From Mangrovimicrobium sp033283265 (GTDB lineage: Bacteria > Pseudomonadota > Gammaproteobacteria > Pseudomonadales > Halieaceae): 64,000 nt of DNA. Both the position numbers and the translations under genes were made by a program. Positions 8,871 through 19,685 of the stretch are shown here, piece after piece; the first letter of the stretch is position 1, and each line of letters opens with the position of its first letter. The stretch spans positions 310,001 to 374,000 of the forward strand of contig JAWMQN010000003.1 in the NCBI GenBank assembly GCA_033283265.1, read 5' to 3'. The notes under the pieces were generated by a model, which searched no databases, had not been told where the DNA came from, and worked only from the letters and a program-made list of their open reading frames with translations.

Positions 8871-9659
8871 TCAGCCCCTGGCCGAGGGTGGCTCGTCGCG
8901 AGTGAAGACCCACTCGTGGGCGGTGGAATCGCCCTTGCTGAAGCGGTAGCCATCGACACGGAATTTTTTCATCCCTTCCGGTTCGTTCAGCGCGTTCTCG
9001 ATGATGAAACGGGCCATCTGGCCGCGGGCTTTCTTGGCGAAGAAGCTGATGATCTTGTACTTGCCGTTTTTCAGGTCCTTGAACACCGGCGTGATCAGCT
9101 CGGCGCTCAGGGCCCCCGGCTTCACCGCGCGGAAGTATTCATTCGACGCCAGGTTCACCAGCACCGGGCTGCCGGATTGTTGCAAATGTTTGGCCAGCAG
9201 TCGGGTGATGTCCTCGCCCCAGAATTCGTAGAGGTTCTTGCCACCGCGGTTGGCGAATTTGAGGCCCATCTCCAGGCGGTAGGCCTGCATCAGGTCGAGG
9301 GGGCGCAGCAGGCCGTAGAGGCCGGAGAGGATGCACAGGTGCTTCTGCGCGAAGCCGAGCTGCCCGGCGGAAAGTGTTTCCGCGTCCAGCCCCGTGTACA
9401 CGTCACCCTTGAAGGCCAGCAGCGCCTGCTTGGCGTTATCCAGTGAAAAGGGTGTCGACCAGTTCATGAAGCGGCTGTGATTCAGTTCGGCGATGTTCGC
9501 GCTGACCCCCATCAGGCTGCGGATGTCGTCGGGGCTCATGGCCCGGGCATCCTCCACCAGTGCCTCGGCCTGGCTGAGCAGTTGCGGCTGGGTGCTGCGG
9601 CGAGTGGTGGGCGGGGAATCAAAATCCAGCGTTTTCGCCGGGGAAATCACGGTCAGCAT
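8871..9659 (-). CDS. yaaA: Peroxide stress protein YaaA (DUF328/UPF0246)
   Basis: A 262-residue YaaA homologue. In E. coli YaaA limits free intracellular iron and protects DNA and proteins from peroxide damage. The signature N-terminus MLTVISPAKTLDF is present, followed by MGVSANIAELNHSRF, then YTGLDAETLS and LSGLYGLLRPLDLMQAYRLEMG, and the C-terminal KKARGQMARFII region. Full length for the family (about 258). It is the first gene of a minus-strand pair with the DUF938 gene and diverges from dctQ. katG, another peroxide-defence gene, is 2.5 kb away, though no shared control is visible. Confidence 0.92.
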   Translation of the reverse strand: MLTVISPAKTLDFDSPPTTRRSTQPQLLSQAEALVEDARAMSPDDIRSLMGVSANIAELNHSRFMNWSTPFSLDNAKQALLAFKGDVYTGLDAETLSAGQLGFAQKHLCILSGLYGLLRPLDLMQAYRLEMGLKFANRGGKNLYEFWGEDITRLLAKHLQQSGSPVLVNLASNEYFRAVKPGALSAELITPVFKDLKNGKYKIISFFAKKARGQMARFIIENALNEPEGMKKFRVDGYRFSKGDSTAHEWVFTRDEPPSARG

Positions 9660-9722
9660 GGGTTCGGGCCTGTGCGGGCGATAGGTACGGGTTAAACTCG
9701 GTGCATGGCGGGCAAATGCAGT

Positions 9723-9751
9723 TTTTCAGCCGCCCGGCGGAGGCCTATGAT
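9723..9751 (+). promoter_or_regulatory. Putative sigma-70 promoter for dctQ-dctM-yciA
   Basis: TTTTCA (9723-9728), a 17-base spacer, then TATGAT (9746-9751), matching the -35 and -10 consensus at 4/6 and 5/6. It points toward dctQ, whose start is 37 bases downstream. Confidence 0.45.
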
Positions 9752-9788
9752 ACCCTGCACACCATCCAATAAAAATGCCCGGGCGGAC

Positions 9789-10298
9789 ATGGGGATCTCC
9801 CGATCACTACTCAGCGCGATTGACGCTTTCACCGAGTTCAGCGGCCGCTGCCTGGCCTGGCTGGTACTCGCCATGGCCCTGTTGACCAGTGTCGTTGTGG
9901 TCATGCGTTACGGCTTCAACACCGGCTCGATCGCGGCCCAGGAAACTGTCACCTACATGCACGCCTGCGTGTTCATGCTCGGTGCCGCCTATGCGCTGAA
10001 GCACGGCGCGCATGTCAGGGTGGATATTTTTTACCGACGATTTTCCGCCCGCGGCCAGGCCTGGGTGAACGCCCTTGGCTGCATCGTTTTCCTGGCCCCC
10101 ATGTGCCTGTTCATTTTTGCCGCCAGCTGGAATTTCGTCAGCGAATCCTGGGCCATCCAGGAAATATCCACCGAGACCGGCGGCCTGCCCTATGTCTACC
10201 TGCTGAAGACCCTCATCCCGCTGATGGCGGCGAACCTCCTGCTGCAGTGTCTCGCGGAATTCCTCCGCGCCCTGCACATTTTGCGGAGCAGCGACTGA
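9789..10298 (+). CDS. dctQ: TRAP transporter small membrane subunit (DctQ/TakQ type)
   Basis: A 169-residue inner-membrane protein, the four-helix small subunit of a tripartite ATP-independent periplasmic transporter. Four hydrophobic segments are visible, the second including ETVTYMHACVFMLGAAYALKHGAHVRVD, whose HVRVD stretch is characteristic of DctQ. The frame is open 28 codons further upstream, but the ATG at 9789 gives the family length and normal N-terminus. dctM begins two bases after the stop. The matching solute-binding protein is probably dctP at 14.7-15.8 kb. Confidence 0.88.
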   Translation: MGISRSLLSAIDAFTEFSGRCLAWLVLAMALLTSVVVVMRYGFNTGSIAAQETVTYMHACVFMLGAAYALKHGAHVRVDIFYRRFSARGQAWVNALGCIVFLAPMCLFIFAASWNFVSESWAIQEISTETGGLPYVYLLKTLIPLMAANLLLQCLAEFLRALHILRSSD

Positions 10299-10300
10299 GC

Positions 10301-11665
10301 GTGGACTACACCTCCCTCTACCTGTTCGCCGCCGTCTGCCTGCTGCTGATGCTGGGCTTCCCGGTGGCTTTTACGCTGGCCGGCACCGCGCTGGGCTTTG
10401 CGGCGGTCGGTATCCTGTTCGGCCACTTTGACGCCGGCTTTCTCTCCGCCCTGCCCGGCCGGGTTTTTGGCACCATCAACAACACCACACTGATCGCCGT
10501 GCCGCTGTTCATCCTGATGGGCACCATCCTGGAAAAATCGAAAATTGCCGAGGAACTGCTCAGCAGCATGGCGCATGTATTTGGCGGCCTGAAAGGCGGC
10601 CTGGGTATTTCTGTCGTGGTGGTGGGTGCGCTGCTGGCTGCGAGCACCGGCATCGTCGGCGCCACAGTGGTGACCATGGGGCTGCTGTCCCTGCCCAGCA
10701 TGCTGCGCGCCGGCTACAGCCCGTCGCTGGCTACCGGCACCATCTGTGCTACCGGCACCCTGGGGCAGATCATCCCGCCGTCGATCGCGCTGGTCCTGCT
10801 CGGGGATATCCTCGGCAACGCCTACCAGCAGGCGCAGCTGAAAATGCAGGTGTTCGCCACCAAGACCGTCTCCGTCGGCGACCTGTTCATCGGTGCGCTG
10901 ATACCCGGGCTGATCCTGGTGGCGGCCTACGTCATCTACCTGTGGCTGTTCGCCCACCTCAATCCCGACGCCGCCCCACCGGTGCACGAGGACGACGCCC
11001 CTGCCAAAGGTGTACTGCGCGGGCTGCTCCCGCCGCTGGCACTGATCGCCCTGGTCCTCGGGTCGATCCTGCTCGGCGCGGCGACGCCCACCGAGGCGGC
11101 CGGATTCGGCGCCGTCGGCGCCCTGCTGCTCGCACTGTTGAAGCGCCAGCTTAGCTATGCGCGCGTGCGCGACGCGGTAATCAGCACCCTGGAAGTGACC
11201 TGCATGGTGTTCATGATCCTGATCGGCGCCGCGGTTTTTTCCCTGGTGTTTCGCGGTTTTGGCGGCGAGGAATTAATCCACCACCTGTTCGAGCAGCTGC
11301 CGGGCGGCGCCTTCGGCGCCACCCTGGTGGTCATGGCGGTGATTTTCCTGCTCGGCTTTATTCTCGATTTTATTGAAATTACCTTTGTCGTCGTGCCGAT
11401 CGTCGCGCCTATCCTGCTGGCCATGGGCCTGGACCCGATCTGGCTCGGCATCATGATCGCGGTCAACCTGCAGACGTCCTTCCTCACGCCGCCCTTCGGC
11501 TTTTCCCTGTTTTACCTGCGCGGCGTAGCCCCGCCGGAACTGCCCACCGGGGCTATCTACCGCGGCGTGCTACCCTTTATAATCATTCAACTCCTGTTGA
11601 TTCTGGCGCTCTGGTACTGGCCGTCACTGGCCACCTGGCTACCAGCACTGCTAAAGCAGGGGTAA
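10301..11665 (+). CDS. dctM: TRAP transporter large membrane subunit (DctM/TakM type)
   Basis: A 454-residue, strongly hydrophobic protein with about 12 membrane segments, the ion-coupled permease of a TRAP system. Family marks: LMLGFPVAFTLAG near the start, the GTILEKSKIAEELL segment, GIVGATVVTMGLLSLPSML, ICATGTLGQIIPPSIALVLLG, and the C-terminal QTSFLTPPFGFSLFYLRG. The GTG at 10301, two bases after dctQ, was preferred to the long upstream extension of the frame, which lies inside dctQ. The large hydrophilic loop and the subfamily resemble 2-oxoacid/mannitol-chloroaromatic TRAP permeases. Confidence 0.92.
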   Translation: MDYTSLYLFAAVCLLLMLGFPVAFTLAGTALGFAAVGILFGHFDAGFLSALPGRVFGTINNTTLIAVPLFILMGTILEKSKIAEELLSSMAHVFGGLKGGLGISVVVVGALLAASTGIVGATVVTMGLLSLPSMLRAGYSPSLATGTICATGTLGQIIPPSIALVLLGDILGNAYQQAQLKMQVFATKTVSVGDLFIGALIPGLILVAAYVIYLWLFAHLNPDAAPPVHEDDAPAKGVLRGLLPPLALIALVLGSILLGAATPTEAAGFGAVGALLLALLKRQLSYARVRDAVISTLEVTCMVFMILIGAAVFSLVFRGFGGEELIHHLFEQLPGGAFGATLVVMAVIFLLGFILDFIEITFVVVPIVAPILLAMGLDPIWLGIMIAVNLQTSFLTPPFGFSLFYLRGVAPPELPTGAIYRGVLPFIIIQLLLILALWYWPSLATWLPALLKQG

Positions 11666-11693
11666 CCCTGCTACCGATCCGGGCACGCTACCG

Positions 11694-12089
11694 ATGAACG
11701 ATATTGATTCCAATCCCGTCCCCCAGGGCGAGCTGGCACTCCAGACCGTGGCCATGCCGCGCGACACCAACCCCAGCGGCGATATCTTCGGCGGCTGGCT
11801 GGTATCCCAGATGGACCTCGCCGGCATGGTCACCGCCTGCGAAGTGGCCAAGGGCCGCGTAGCGACTGTCGCGATCGAGGGCATGGCCTTCCTGACTCCC
11901 GTACATGTCGGTGCGGTGGTGTCCTGCTACTGCGACGTGCTGGAAGTCGGCCGCAGTTCCGTGCGCATCGTGGTCGAGGTGTGGATCAATTCCAAGCACG
12001 ACGGCGAGCCGTTGAAAGTGACCGAGGGGGATTTCGTTTTTGTCGCCATCGACGAGAACGGCCGCACTCGCGCAATCAAGCAGAAGTAG
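11694..12089 (+). CDS. yciA: Acyl-CoA thioesterase, YciA-like
   Basis: A 131-residue hotdog-fold thioesterase that hydrolyses acyl-CoA to free acid and CoA. The family signature is clear: PRDTNPSGDIFGGWLVSQMDLAG, in which the N and D are the catalytic/binding residues of YciA, then AIEGMAFLTPVHVGAVVSC and SVRIVVEVW. Length matches E. coli YciA (132). It begins 28 bases after dctM on the same strand and may share its transcript; a functional link to transport of short organic acids is only an inference. Confidence 0.92.
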   Translation: MNDIDSNPVPQGELALQTVAMPRDTNPSGDIFGGWLVSQMDLAGMVTACEVAKGRVATVAIEGMAFLTPVHVGAVVSCYCDVLEVGRSSVRIVVEVWINSKHDGEPLKVTEGDFVFVAIDENGRTRAIKQK

Positions 12090-12163
12090 CCCTGCACCTC
12101 AGTCCCGGGCGAAACGCCCCGCTGCCTGGCGCCAGGGCCAGGCTCAAACCGGATAAAGAAAAA

Positions 12164-12188
12164 CGGCGTTACTCACAGAGTAACGCCG
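12164..12188 (-). terminator. Rho-independent terminator of katG
   Basis: A 10-bp perfect stem (12164-12173 with 12179-12188, CGGCGTTACT/AGTAACGCCG) and a 5-base loop. Read on the minus strand it is followed by TTTTTCTTT, the expected U-tract. It may also slow transcription coming from yciA, but the T-tract on that side is poor. Confidence 0.85.
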
Positions 12189-12237
12189 CTTCCCCTTGTG
12201 TTGCGCAGCGGGCCGTGGCCCGCTGGCGTACTGCAGT

Positions 12238-14451
<2,214 letters not shown>

Positions 14452-14601
14452 TCTATTCCTCACTCACTGATTGGGTGCGGTTTACTTGCAGGTGTGGATC
14501 AGAGTAGCGGTGTGGCCCCGACCGCTGTGGGGGCATCCCGGTTATCCGATTCGTAGAGGAGAATAGTCTGCCGGCTTGCTATCGGCATAATTTGGATATT
14601 T

Positions 14602-14614
14602 GATCGTGACGATC
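14602..14614. promoter_or_regulatory. Palindrome upstream of katG (possible operator)
   Basis: GATCGT-G-ACGATC, a perfect 13-base dyad, lies about 150 bases before katG and 45 bases past the dctP stop. It could bind a regulator of katG or simply be part of the dctP 3' end. No convincing OxyR motif accompanies it. The 207-bp gap holds no gene. Confidence 0.25.
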
Positions 14615-14658
14615 GGTTTTTTAGGATATTGGGCTGGCCGGGCAGCATTCCGGCCGGG

Positions 14659-15819
14659 CTAGAACGCCTCGTCGGCCATGATTTCGTCGCGCATGTTCAG
14701 GTAGGCCTGTTCGGAGATGTGGTGATACTCGCGGACATTGCGATAGAAGCGGCTGTAGGATTCGTACACCCTTGCCGCCAGAGGGTCGTGCGAAGTGAGC
14801 TCCGCCATCGCCTTTTGCGTGCCCTGCCAGAAGGCTCTCAGCACGTCATCGGGAAAGCGCCGCAGCTGTACGCCGTCGGCGTCGACCAGTTGCGACAGGG
14901 CTTCATTGTTACGCGCCGTATACTCGGCGAGCATGTCCTCGCTGGCCGCCTTGGCCGCCGCCCTGACGATGGCCTGGAGGTCTTCCGGCAGGGCCTGCAG
15001 GGAGTCCTTGTTGATAATGAACTCGAGGATCGAGCCCGGCTCGTGCCAGCCCGGGTAGTAGTAGTATTTGGCCACTTCCTGGAAGCCCATGATGCGGTCG
15101 TTGTAGGGCCCCACCCATTCCAGCGCGTCGATAACGCCGGTTTGCAGGGAGGTGTAGAGTTCGCTGCCGGGAAGGGTGATCGAACTGCCGCCAGCGGCAG
15201 TAAACACCTCGCCCGCCAGGCCCGGGATACGCATCTTCAGGCCGCGCAGGTCGGCCACCGAGTGGATCTCCCGGTTGAACCAGCCGCCCATCTGTACGCC
15301 GGTGCTGCCGCCGGGCAGAGGCTGCAGGTTGAAGGGCGCATAGGCCTCTTCCCACAACTGCTGTCCACCGCCGTACTCCATCCAGCCGTAGGTTTCCTGG
15401 GCGTTGAGGCCGAAGGGCACAGCGGTGAAAAACACCGACGAAGGCACCTTGCCTTTCCAGTAGTAGGCGGCGCCGTGACCGGCGTCCGCCACCCCCTGGG
15501 AGACTGCGTCGAAAACACCGAGGGCGGGCACGATCTCGCCGGCGCCGTAGACCCTGATGGTAAGGCGTCCGTTGCTCATGGCCGCGACCCGCTGGGCGAA
15601 AATTTCCGGTGCACTGCCGAGGCCGGGGAAGTTCTTGGGCCAGGTGGTTACCAGCTTCCAGTGAAACTGCTCGGCTGGCGCCGCAGCGCCTTCCGCGGTC
15701 AGGTGTTCCGGCTTGCCGGCCTTGTCCACCGCCCAAAGGCCGATGACCAGTACCAGCGCGGCGACCAGTAGGAGAATGATTAGCGGTGAGGCCCGCTGTT
15801 CCAGCGTCGAGGAGGACAT
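14659..15819 (-). CDS. dctP: TRAP transporter solute-binding protein, DctP family (TakP-like)
   Basis: A 386-residue extracytoplasmic binding protein of the DctP family. An N-terminal hydrophobic segment (about 12-31) acts as signal sequence or membrane anchor. The mature part begins FHWKLVTTWPKNFPGLG and contains FAQRVAAMSNGRLTIRVYGAGEIVPAL, then LKMRIPGLAGEVF (with the conserved arginine that grips the substrate carboxylate), then SLQTGVIDALEWVGPYND. These match the 2-oxoacid-binding TakP subgroup. It is 16 bases after uvrD on the same strand with an AAGGA ribosome-binding site, and is separated from dctQ-dctM by yciA and katG. Substrate assignment is by family resemblance only. Confidence 0.9.
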   Translation of the reverse strand: MSSSTLEQRASPLIILLLVAALVLVIGLWAVDKAGKPEHLTAEGAAAPAEQFHWKLVTTWPKNFPGLGSAPEIFAQRVAAMSNGRLTIRVYGAGEIVPALGVFDAVSQGVADAGHGAAYYWKGKVPSSVFFTAVPFGLNAQETYGWMEYGGGQQLWEEAYAPFNLQPLPGGSTGVQMGGWFNREIHSVADLRGLKMRIPGLAGEVFTAAGGSSITLPGSELYTSLQTGVIDALEWVGPYNDRIMGFQEVAKYYYYPGWHEPGSILEFIINKDSLQALPEDLQAIVRAAAKAASEDMLAEYTARNNEALSQLVDADGVQLRRFPDDVLRAFWQGTQKAMAELTSHDPLAARVYESYSRFYRNVREYHHISEQAYLNMRDEIMADEAF

Positions 15820-15835
15820 GCCCGGTTCCTTCTTC

Positions 15836-17992
15836 TTATACCACCTGCAGTTTGGCGTATTGCAGTACCAGCCACTTGGCGCCCTCGCCGTCGAAGTTGA
15901 CCTCGACCCTGGCGCTGCCGCCGCGGCCCTCGAAGTTTAGCACGGTACCCTCGCCGAAAATCTGGTGATAGACCCGCTGGCCCAGCGAGATACCGGTGTC
16001 GGGAACTTCCGAGCGCTGCAGGCTGCTGCTCACTGGCCGTGCCACGGTATTGTTGATGCGCACTTCCTGCAACAGCTGCGGCGGAATTTCGCGCAGGAAA
16101 CGCGAGGGCGTGTTGAAGGTTTCACTGCCGTGCAGGCGTCGCGACTCGGCGTAGGTAATGTGCAGTTTCTGCATGGCGCGGGTAATGCCGACGTAACAGA
16201 GCCGCCGCTCCTCCTCCAGCCGGCCCGGCTCCTCCACCGACATGCGGTGGGGGAACAGGTTCTCCTCCATGCCGGCGAGAAACACCAGCGGAAACTCCAG
16301 GCCCTTGGCCGAGTGCAGCGTCATCAGCTGCACGCTCTCCTCGTACTCGTCGGCCTGGGCATCACCGGCATCGAGGGCGGCGCTGTCGAGGAACTGTTGC
16401 AGCGGCGAGGCCTCTTCGGCCGGGTCGGCCTCGAACTGACGGGCGGCGGCGACCAGCTCCTCGAGGTTCTCCACCCGCGCCTGGCCTTTCTCGCCTTTTT
16501 CCAGGCGGTGGTACTCGATCAGGCCGGAGCCCTGCAGTACCTGTTCGACCAGTTCTTCCAGGGGCAGCTCGCCGCTGGCGCTGTCGAGTTCATCGATCAG
16601 GACGGTAAAGCCCTCCAGCGCCGTCAGCGCCCGCGCCGGCAGCAGCTTCTCCTCGCGCAGCACCGCGATCGCCTGCCACAGCGGCAGCTCGCGCGCGCGG
16701 GCGACGTCGCGCAAGGTGTCCATGGTCTTGCCGCCGATGCCACGGGGCGGCGTATTGATCACCCGCTCGATGGCCGCGTCGTCGCCACGGCTGGGCAGCA
16801 GGCGCAGGTAGGCCAGGGCGTTGCGAATTTCCAGGCGCTCGTAGAAACGCTGGCCGCCGTAGATGCGATAGGGCAGGCCGGCGCGCAGCAGTGCTTCCTC
16901 CAGTACCCGGGACTGGGCGTTGGAGCGGTAGAGGATGGCGGCGTCCGATAAGGGCTCGCCGCTGTCCCGCCACTGCTCTATCTGCTCGACGATGAAGCGC
17001 GCCTCGTCGTGTTCATTGAAGCCGGCGTAGACGGTAATCGGCTCGCCCTGGTCGCCAGCGGTCCACAGCTCCTTGCCGAGGCGACCGAAATTGTGCGCGA
17101 TGACCCCGTTGGCGGCCTGCAAAATCGTCTGGGTGGAGCGGTAGTTCTGCTCCAGGCGCACAGTTTGCGCCGGGGCAAAATCCTCGCTGAAACGCTGGAT
17201 ATTCTCGATCCTGGCGCCGCGCCAGCCGTAGATCGACTGGTCGTCGTCACCCACTGCCACCACCGGCACCTTGCCGCCGGAGAGCACCCGCAGCCAGGCG
17301 TACTGAATGGTGTTGGTGTCCTGGAACTCGTCGACCAGGATTTGCCGGAAACGGTTCTGGTAGTGGGCGAGAATCTCCGGGTGTTGCAACCACAGTTCGT
17401 GGGCGCGCAACAGCAGCTCGGCGAAGTCCACCATCCCGCCGCGTTCGCAGGCTGTCTCGTAGGCGCGGTAGACCTCGAGCATGGTGCGCGCGAACAGGTC
17501 GCCCTGCGGCGGCTCGATATGCCGGGCGCGCAGGCCCTCGTCTTTCTGCCCATTGATGTACCACATGGCCTGCTTGGGCGGCCAGCGGCCCTCGTCCAGC
17601 TGCAGTTCGCGGCAGACCCGCTTCACCAGGCGCAACTGGTCGTCGGCATCGAGAATCTGGAATTCCTGCGGCAGGCCGGCCTCGCGCCAGTGGGCCTTCA
17701 GCAGCCGGTGGGCGAGACCGTGGAAGGTCCCCAGCCACAGGCCGTGGCTGCGGATTTGCAGCATCTCCTCCACCCGCGAGCGCATCTCCCGCGCCGCCTT
17801 GTTGGTGAAGGTCACCGCGAGAATCGAACCCGGAGACAGGCCCTCCGCCCGGATGAGCCATGCGATGCGGTGCACCAGCACCCGTGTCTTGCCGCTGCCG
17901 GCGCCGGCGAGCACAAGCAGGTTCTGGTTTTCGGCGGCGACGGCCTCGCGCTGGGCCTGGTTGAGGCCGGAAAGAATATCGGATACATCCAT
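15836..17992 (-). CDS. uvrD: DNA helicase II
   Basis: An approximately 718-residue superfamily I helicase that unwinds DNA 3' to 5' in nucleotide excision repair and mismatch repair. It follows E. coli UvrD closely from MDVSDILSGLN onward: Walker A LAGAGSGKTRVLVHR, TFTNKAAREM, GTFHGLAHRLLKAHW, VDEFQDTN, GDDDQSIYGWRGA, LEQNYRST, and the C-terminal LGQRVYHQIFGEGTV tudor-like segment. A GTG two codons upstream (17998) is an alternative start; the ATG matches the E. coli N-terminus. No LexA-type box was found upstream. dctP follows after 16 bases. Confidence 0.96.
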   Translation of the reverse strand: MDVSDILSGLNQAQREAVAAENQNLLVLAGAGSGKTRVLVHRIAWLIRAEGLSPGSILAVTFTNKAAREMRSRVEEMLQIRSHGLWLGTFHGLAHRLLKAHWREAGLPQEFQILDADDQLRLVKRVCRELQLDEGRWPPKQAMWYINGQKDEGLRARHIEPPQGDLFARTMLEVYRAYETACERGGMVDFAELLLRAHELWLQHPEILAHYQNRFRQILVDEFQDTNTIQYAWLRVLSGGKVPVVAVGDDDQSIYGWRGARIENIQRFSEDFAPAQTVRLEQNYRSTQTILQAANGVIAHNFGRLGKELWTAGDQGEPITVYAGFNEHDEARFIVEQIEQWRDSGEPLSDAAILYRSNAQSRVLEEALLRAGLPYRIYGGQRFYERLEIRNALAYLRLLPSRGDDAAIERVINTPPRGIGGKTMDTLRDVARARELPLWQAIAVLREEKLLPARALTALEGFTVLIDELDSASGELPLEELVEQVLQGSGLIEYHRLEKGEKGQARVENLEELVAAARQFEADPAEEASPLQQFLDSAALDAGDAQADEYEESVQLMTLHSAKGLEFPLVFLAGMEENLFPHRMSVEEPGRLEEERRLCYVGITRAMQKLHITYAESRRLHGSETFNTPSRFLREIPPQLLQEVRINNTVARPVSSSLQRSEVPDTGISLGQRVYHQIFGEGTVLNFEGRGGSARVEVNFDGEGAKWLVLQYAKLQVV

Positions 17993-18102
17993 CGCCACAT
18001 TCTAACCGACAGCTTGCCCGAACGGGCTGGTTTTTCACTTCCGCGATGGCCGCCGGAGCCTGAATAACAGCGCCTCCGCGCCATTTTCATGCCTCATGGC
18101 GG

Positions 18103-18139
18103 CCCCGCCTCTGGTACCATCAAAGTTGCCGAGGCGGGG
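18103..18139 (+). promoter_or_regulatory. Inverted repeat in the leader of the SPOR gene
   Basis: CCCCGCCTC (18103-18111) and GAGGCGGGG (18131-18139) form a perfect 9-bp stem with a 19-base loop, ending 14 bases before the start codon. The right arm contains the only purine-rich, ribosome-binding-like sequence, so a hairpin in the mRNA could mask it. Confidence 0.35.
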
Positions 18140-18153
18140 GACGTAAACAGCAC

Positions 18154-19095
18154 ATGGGCGACAATAAATACGACGAAGACAGCGACGAATGGCGCGAGCC
18201 CCGCTTTGACGACTTCGACGATGACGAATTCGAGACCTCTGATCGGGACAGCGATTTCGACGCCTTCCACGGCGATGAGGAGATCGCCGATGAGGAGGAC
18301 GACGACGGCGTCGAGTTTTTCGAGGAACAGGAGGATGCGCCGGACCTCGACGACCCGTTGCCGCTTGCCACCGCCCGGGCGAGGGCCTCGCGAGCTGCAG
18401 ATGAAGCCTGGCTCGACGAGGAGTCGGGTGACGGCAGCGAGCGCCGGGAACTCAACATTTCCCTCGGCATGATCGCCATCGCCGCGACCGCACTGCTGTT
18501 GCTCGGCATCGGCGGCTACGGCGTCATCGAACAGCGGGCGGCACTGCGCGAGGAGGTTCGCCAGTTGCAGGCGCAGCTGGCCACCGCTGCGCCACCGGCC
18601 GACGTCAGCGCCAGCCGGGCAGCAGCGGAAGAGGCCACGGCACGCAACCGCGACTTGATGGCCGAAGTGGAGGAGTTGTCGCGGGAAAACCGCAGCCTGC
18701 AGGCGATCGTCAACGGCCTGGAGTCCCAGCTCGAAACGCAACAGCAGGCCCTGCAAAGTGCCTCGGCAACACGGGCGGCGACCACTGCGCCGGCGGCGAA
18801 GACCGGCGTTGCGAGCGCCGCGCCGGCAGCCAGCACCGGCTCAGCCAAAGCGGCGGCGGATGGCTGGTTCGTCAACTTCAGCTCCTACACTTCGCGCACC
18901 ACCGCGGAGAGCTGGCTGGGCAAGCTCCAGCCCGATACCGGCAAGGTTATCGTCGCCACGGGAGAAAGCGCCGGAAAGACCATTTACCGCGTCCGCGTCG
19001 TCGGTCTCGCGGACAAGGCCACCGCCGAGCGTGTGGCGCGCACCCTGGAAAAACAATACGACCTCCCCCGCCTGTGGGTGGGGAAAGACAGCTGA
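18154..19095 (+). CDS. Membrane-anchored SPOR-domain protein
   Basis: A 313-residue single-pass membrane protein. Residues 1-105 are very acidic with D/E runs (cytoplasmic side); one membrane helix follows (about 108-130, LGMIAIAATALLLLGIGGYG), then a coiled coil (about 130-195, heptads around VRQLQAQL and VEELSRENRSLQ), an Ala-rich linker, and a C-terminal SPOR domain (about 232-313, starting GWFVNFSSYTSR). SPOR domains bind denuded septal peptidoglycan, so a role in division or envelope maintenance is likely, but the gene is not a recognised FtsN or DamX. It diverges from uvrD. Two further envelope genes follow. Confidence 0.8.
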   Translation: MGDNKYDEDSDEWREPRFDDFDDDEFETSDRDSDFDAFHGDEEIADEEDDDGVEFFEEQEDAPDLDDPLPLATARARASRAADEAWLDEESGDGSERRELNISLGMIAIAATALLLLGIGGYGVIEQRAALREEVRQLQAQLATAAPPADVSASRAAAEEATARNRDLMAEVEELSRENRSLQAIVNGLESQLETQQQALQSASATRAATTAPAAKTGVASAAPAASTGSAKAAADGWFVNFSSYTSRTTAESWLGKLQPDTGKVIVATGESAGKTIYRVRVVGLADKATAERVARTLEKQYDLPRLWVGKDS

Positions 19096-19159
19096 CTTGG
19101 CAGAACCGACAGGTGCTGCTAATGTTTTCCACCCAATAATCAGGATACGGGACCAACCG

Positions 19160-19519
19160 ATGAAAAAGCTCACTCTCTCTGCCCTCGCCCTCGTACTCGG
19201 TGCCAGCCAGGCTCTGGCCCAGGATTGCACTGCACCCGCCGCGCCGACCCTCCCGGATGGCGCCAGCGCGACGATGGAGCAGATGCTTGAAGGGCAAAAA
19301 GCCGTGAAAGCCTACCAGGCAGACAATGTCGCCTACCGTGAGTGCCTCGAGCCGGCCATGAATGAACTCAAACTCGCCGCCGACGAAGGTGACAAGGACG
19401 CGCCGGACACCTACATGAAGCTGCAGGAATCCTACAATGCTTCCGTTACCGCGGAAGAGGAAATAGCCGGGCAGTTCAACACCGAAGTGCGTGAGTACAA
19501 GGCCGCCAACCCCCAGTAA
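19160..19519 (+). CDS. Small exported protein of unknown function
   Basis: A 119-residue protein with a clear Sec signal peptide (MKKLTLSALALVLGASQALA, cleavage after ALA at residue 20). The mature part is acidic and helical with two cysteines (C23, C61) that could form a disulfide; YQADNVAYRECLEPAMNEL is the most distinctive stretch. It resembles small conserved hypothetical periplasmic proteins of marine gammaproteobacteria, but I do not recognise a named family. It starts 64 bases after the SPOR gene and precedes the zincin-like lipoprotein, so the three may work in the envelope. Confidence 0.75.
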   Translation: MKKLTLSALALVLGASQALAQDCTAPAAPTLPDGASATMEQMLEGQKAVKAYQADNVAYRECLEPAMNELKLAADEGDKDAPDTYMKLQESYNASVTAEEEIAGQFNTEVREYKAANPQ

Positions 19520-19591
19520 AATTGCCCGCTGCGTTTGGGAGCGGATTCTCGTCGCAAACAGGGGTTCCGCTTTCCCACCAGATGCAAACCC

Positions 19592-19622
19592 AGGCCGTAG
19601 CGCGCAAGCGCGGTTGCGGCCT
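19592..19622. repeat. Hairpin-forming inverted repeat between exported-protein genes
   Basis: AGGCCG (19592-19597) and CGGCCT (19617-19622) enclose a CGCG...CGCG core, giving an imperfect stem in the 166-bp gap. The words GTAAAATTGCC at 19516-19526 and 19634-19644 flank it as a direct repeat. No U-tract follows, so termination is uncertain. Confidence 0.25.
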
Positions 19623-19685
19623 GCCCCTTCCCGGTAAAATTGCCGTCCAAGAGCACTCCCCCTGTATCCACAAGAGGTAACGATA

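Noticed and set aside
8146..8949. 267-codon + strand frame opposite the DUF938 and yaaA genes
   Set aside because: Antisense shadow; the minus-strand proteins have clear family motifs and compact spacing.
10103..10300. Upstream extension of dctM
   Set aside because: It lies in dctQ; GTG at 10301 is two bases after dctQ and gives a normal membrane N-terminus.
14555..14590. OxyR site for katG
   Set aside because: Only ATAG-N12-CTAT was found; OxyR half sites need ATAG-N7-CTAT in tandem.
17993..18153. LexA box in front of uvrD
   Set aside because: No CTGT-N8-ACAG sequence in the gap.
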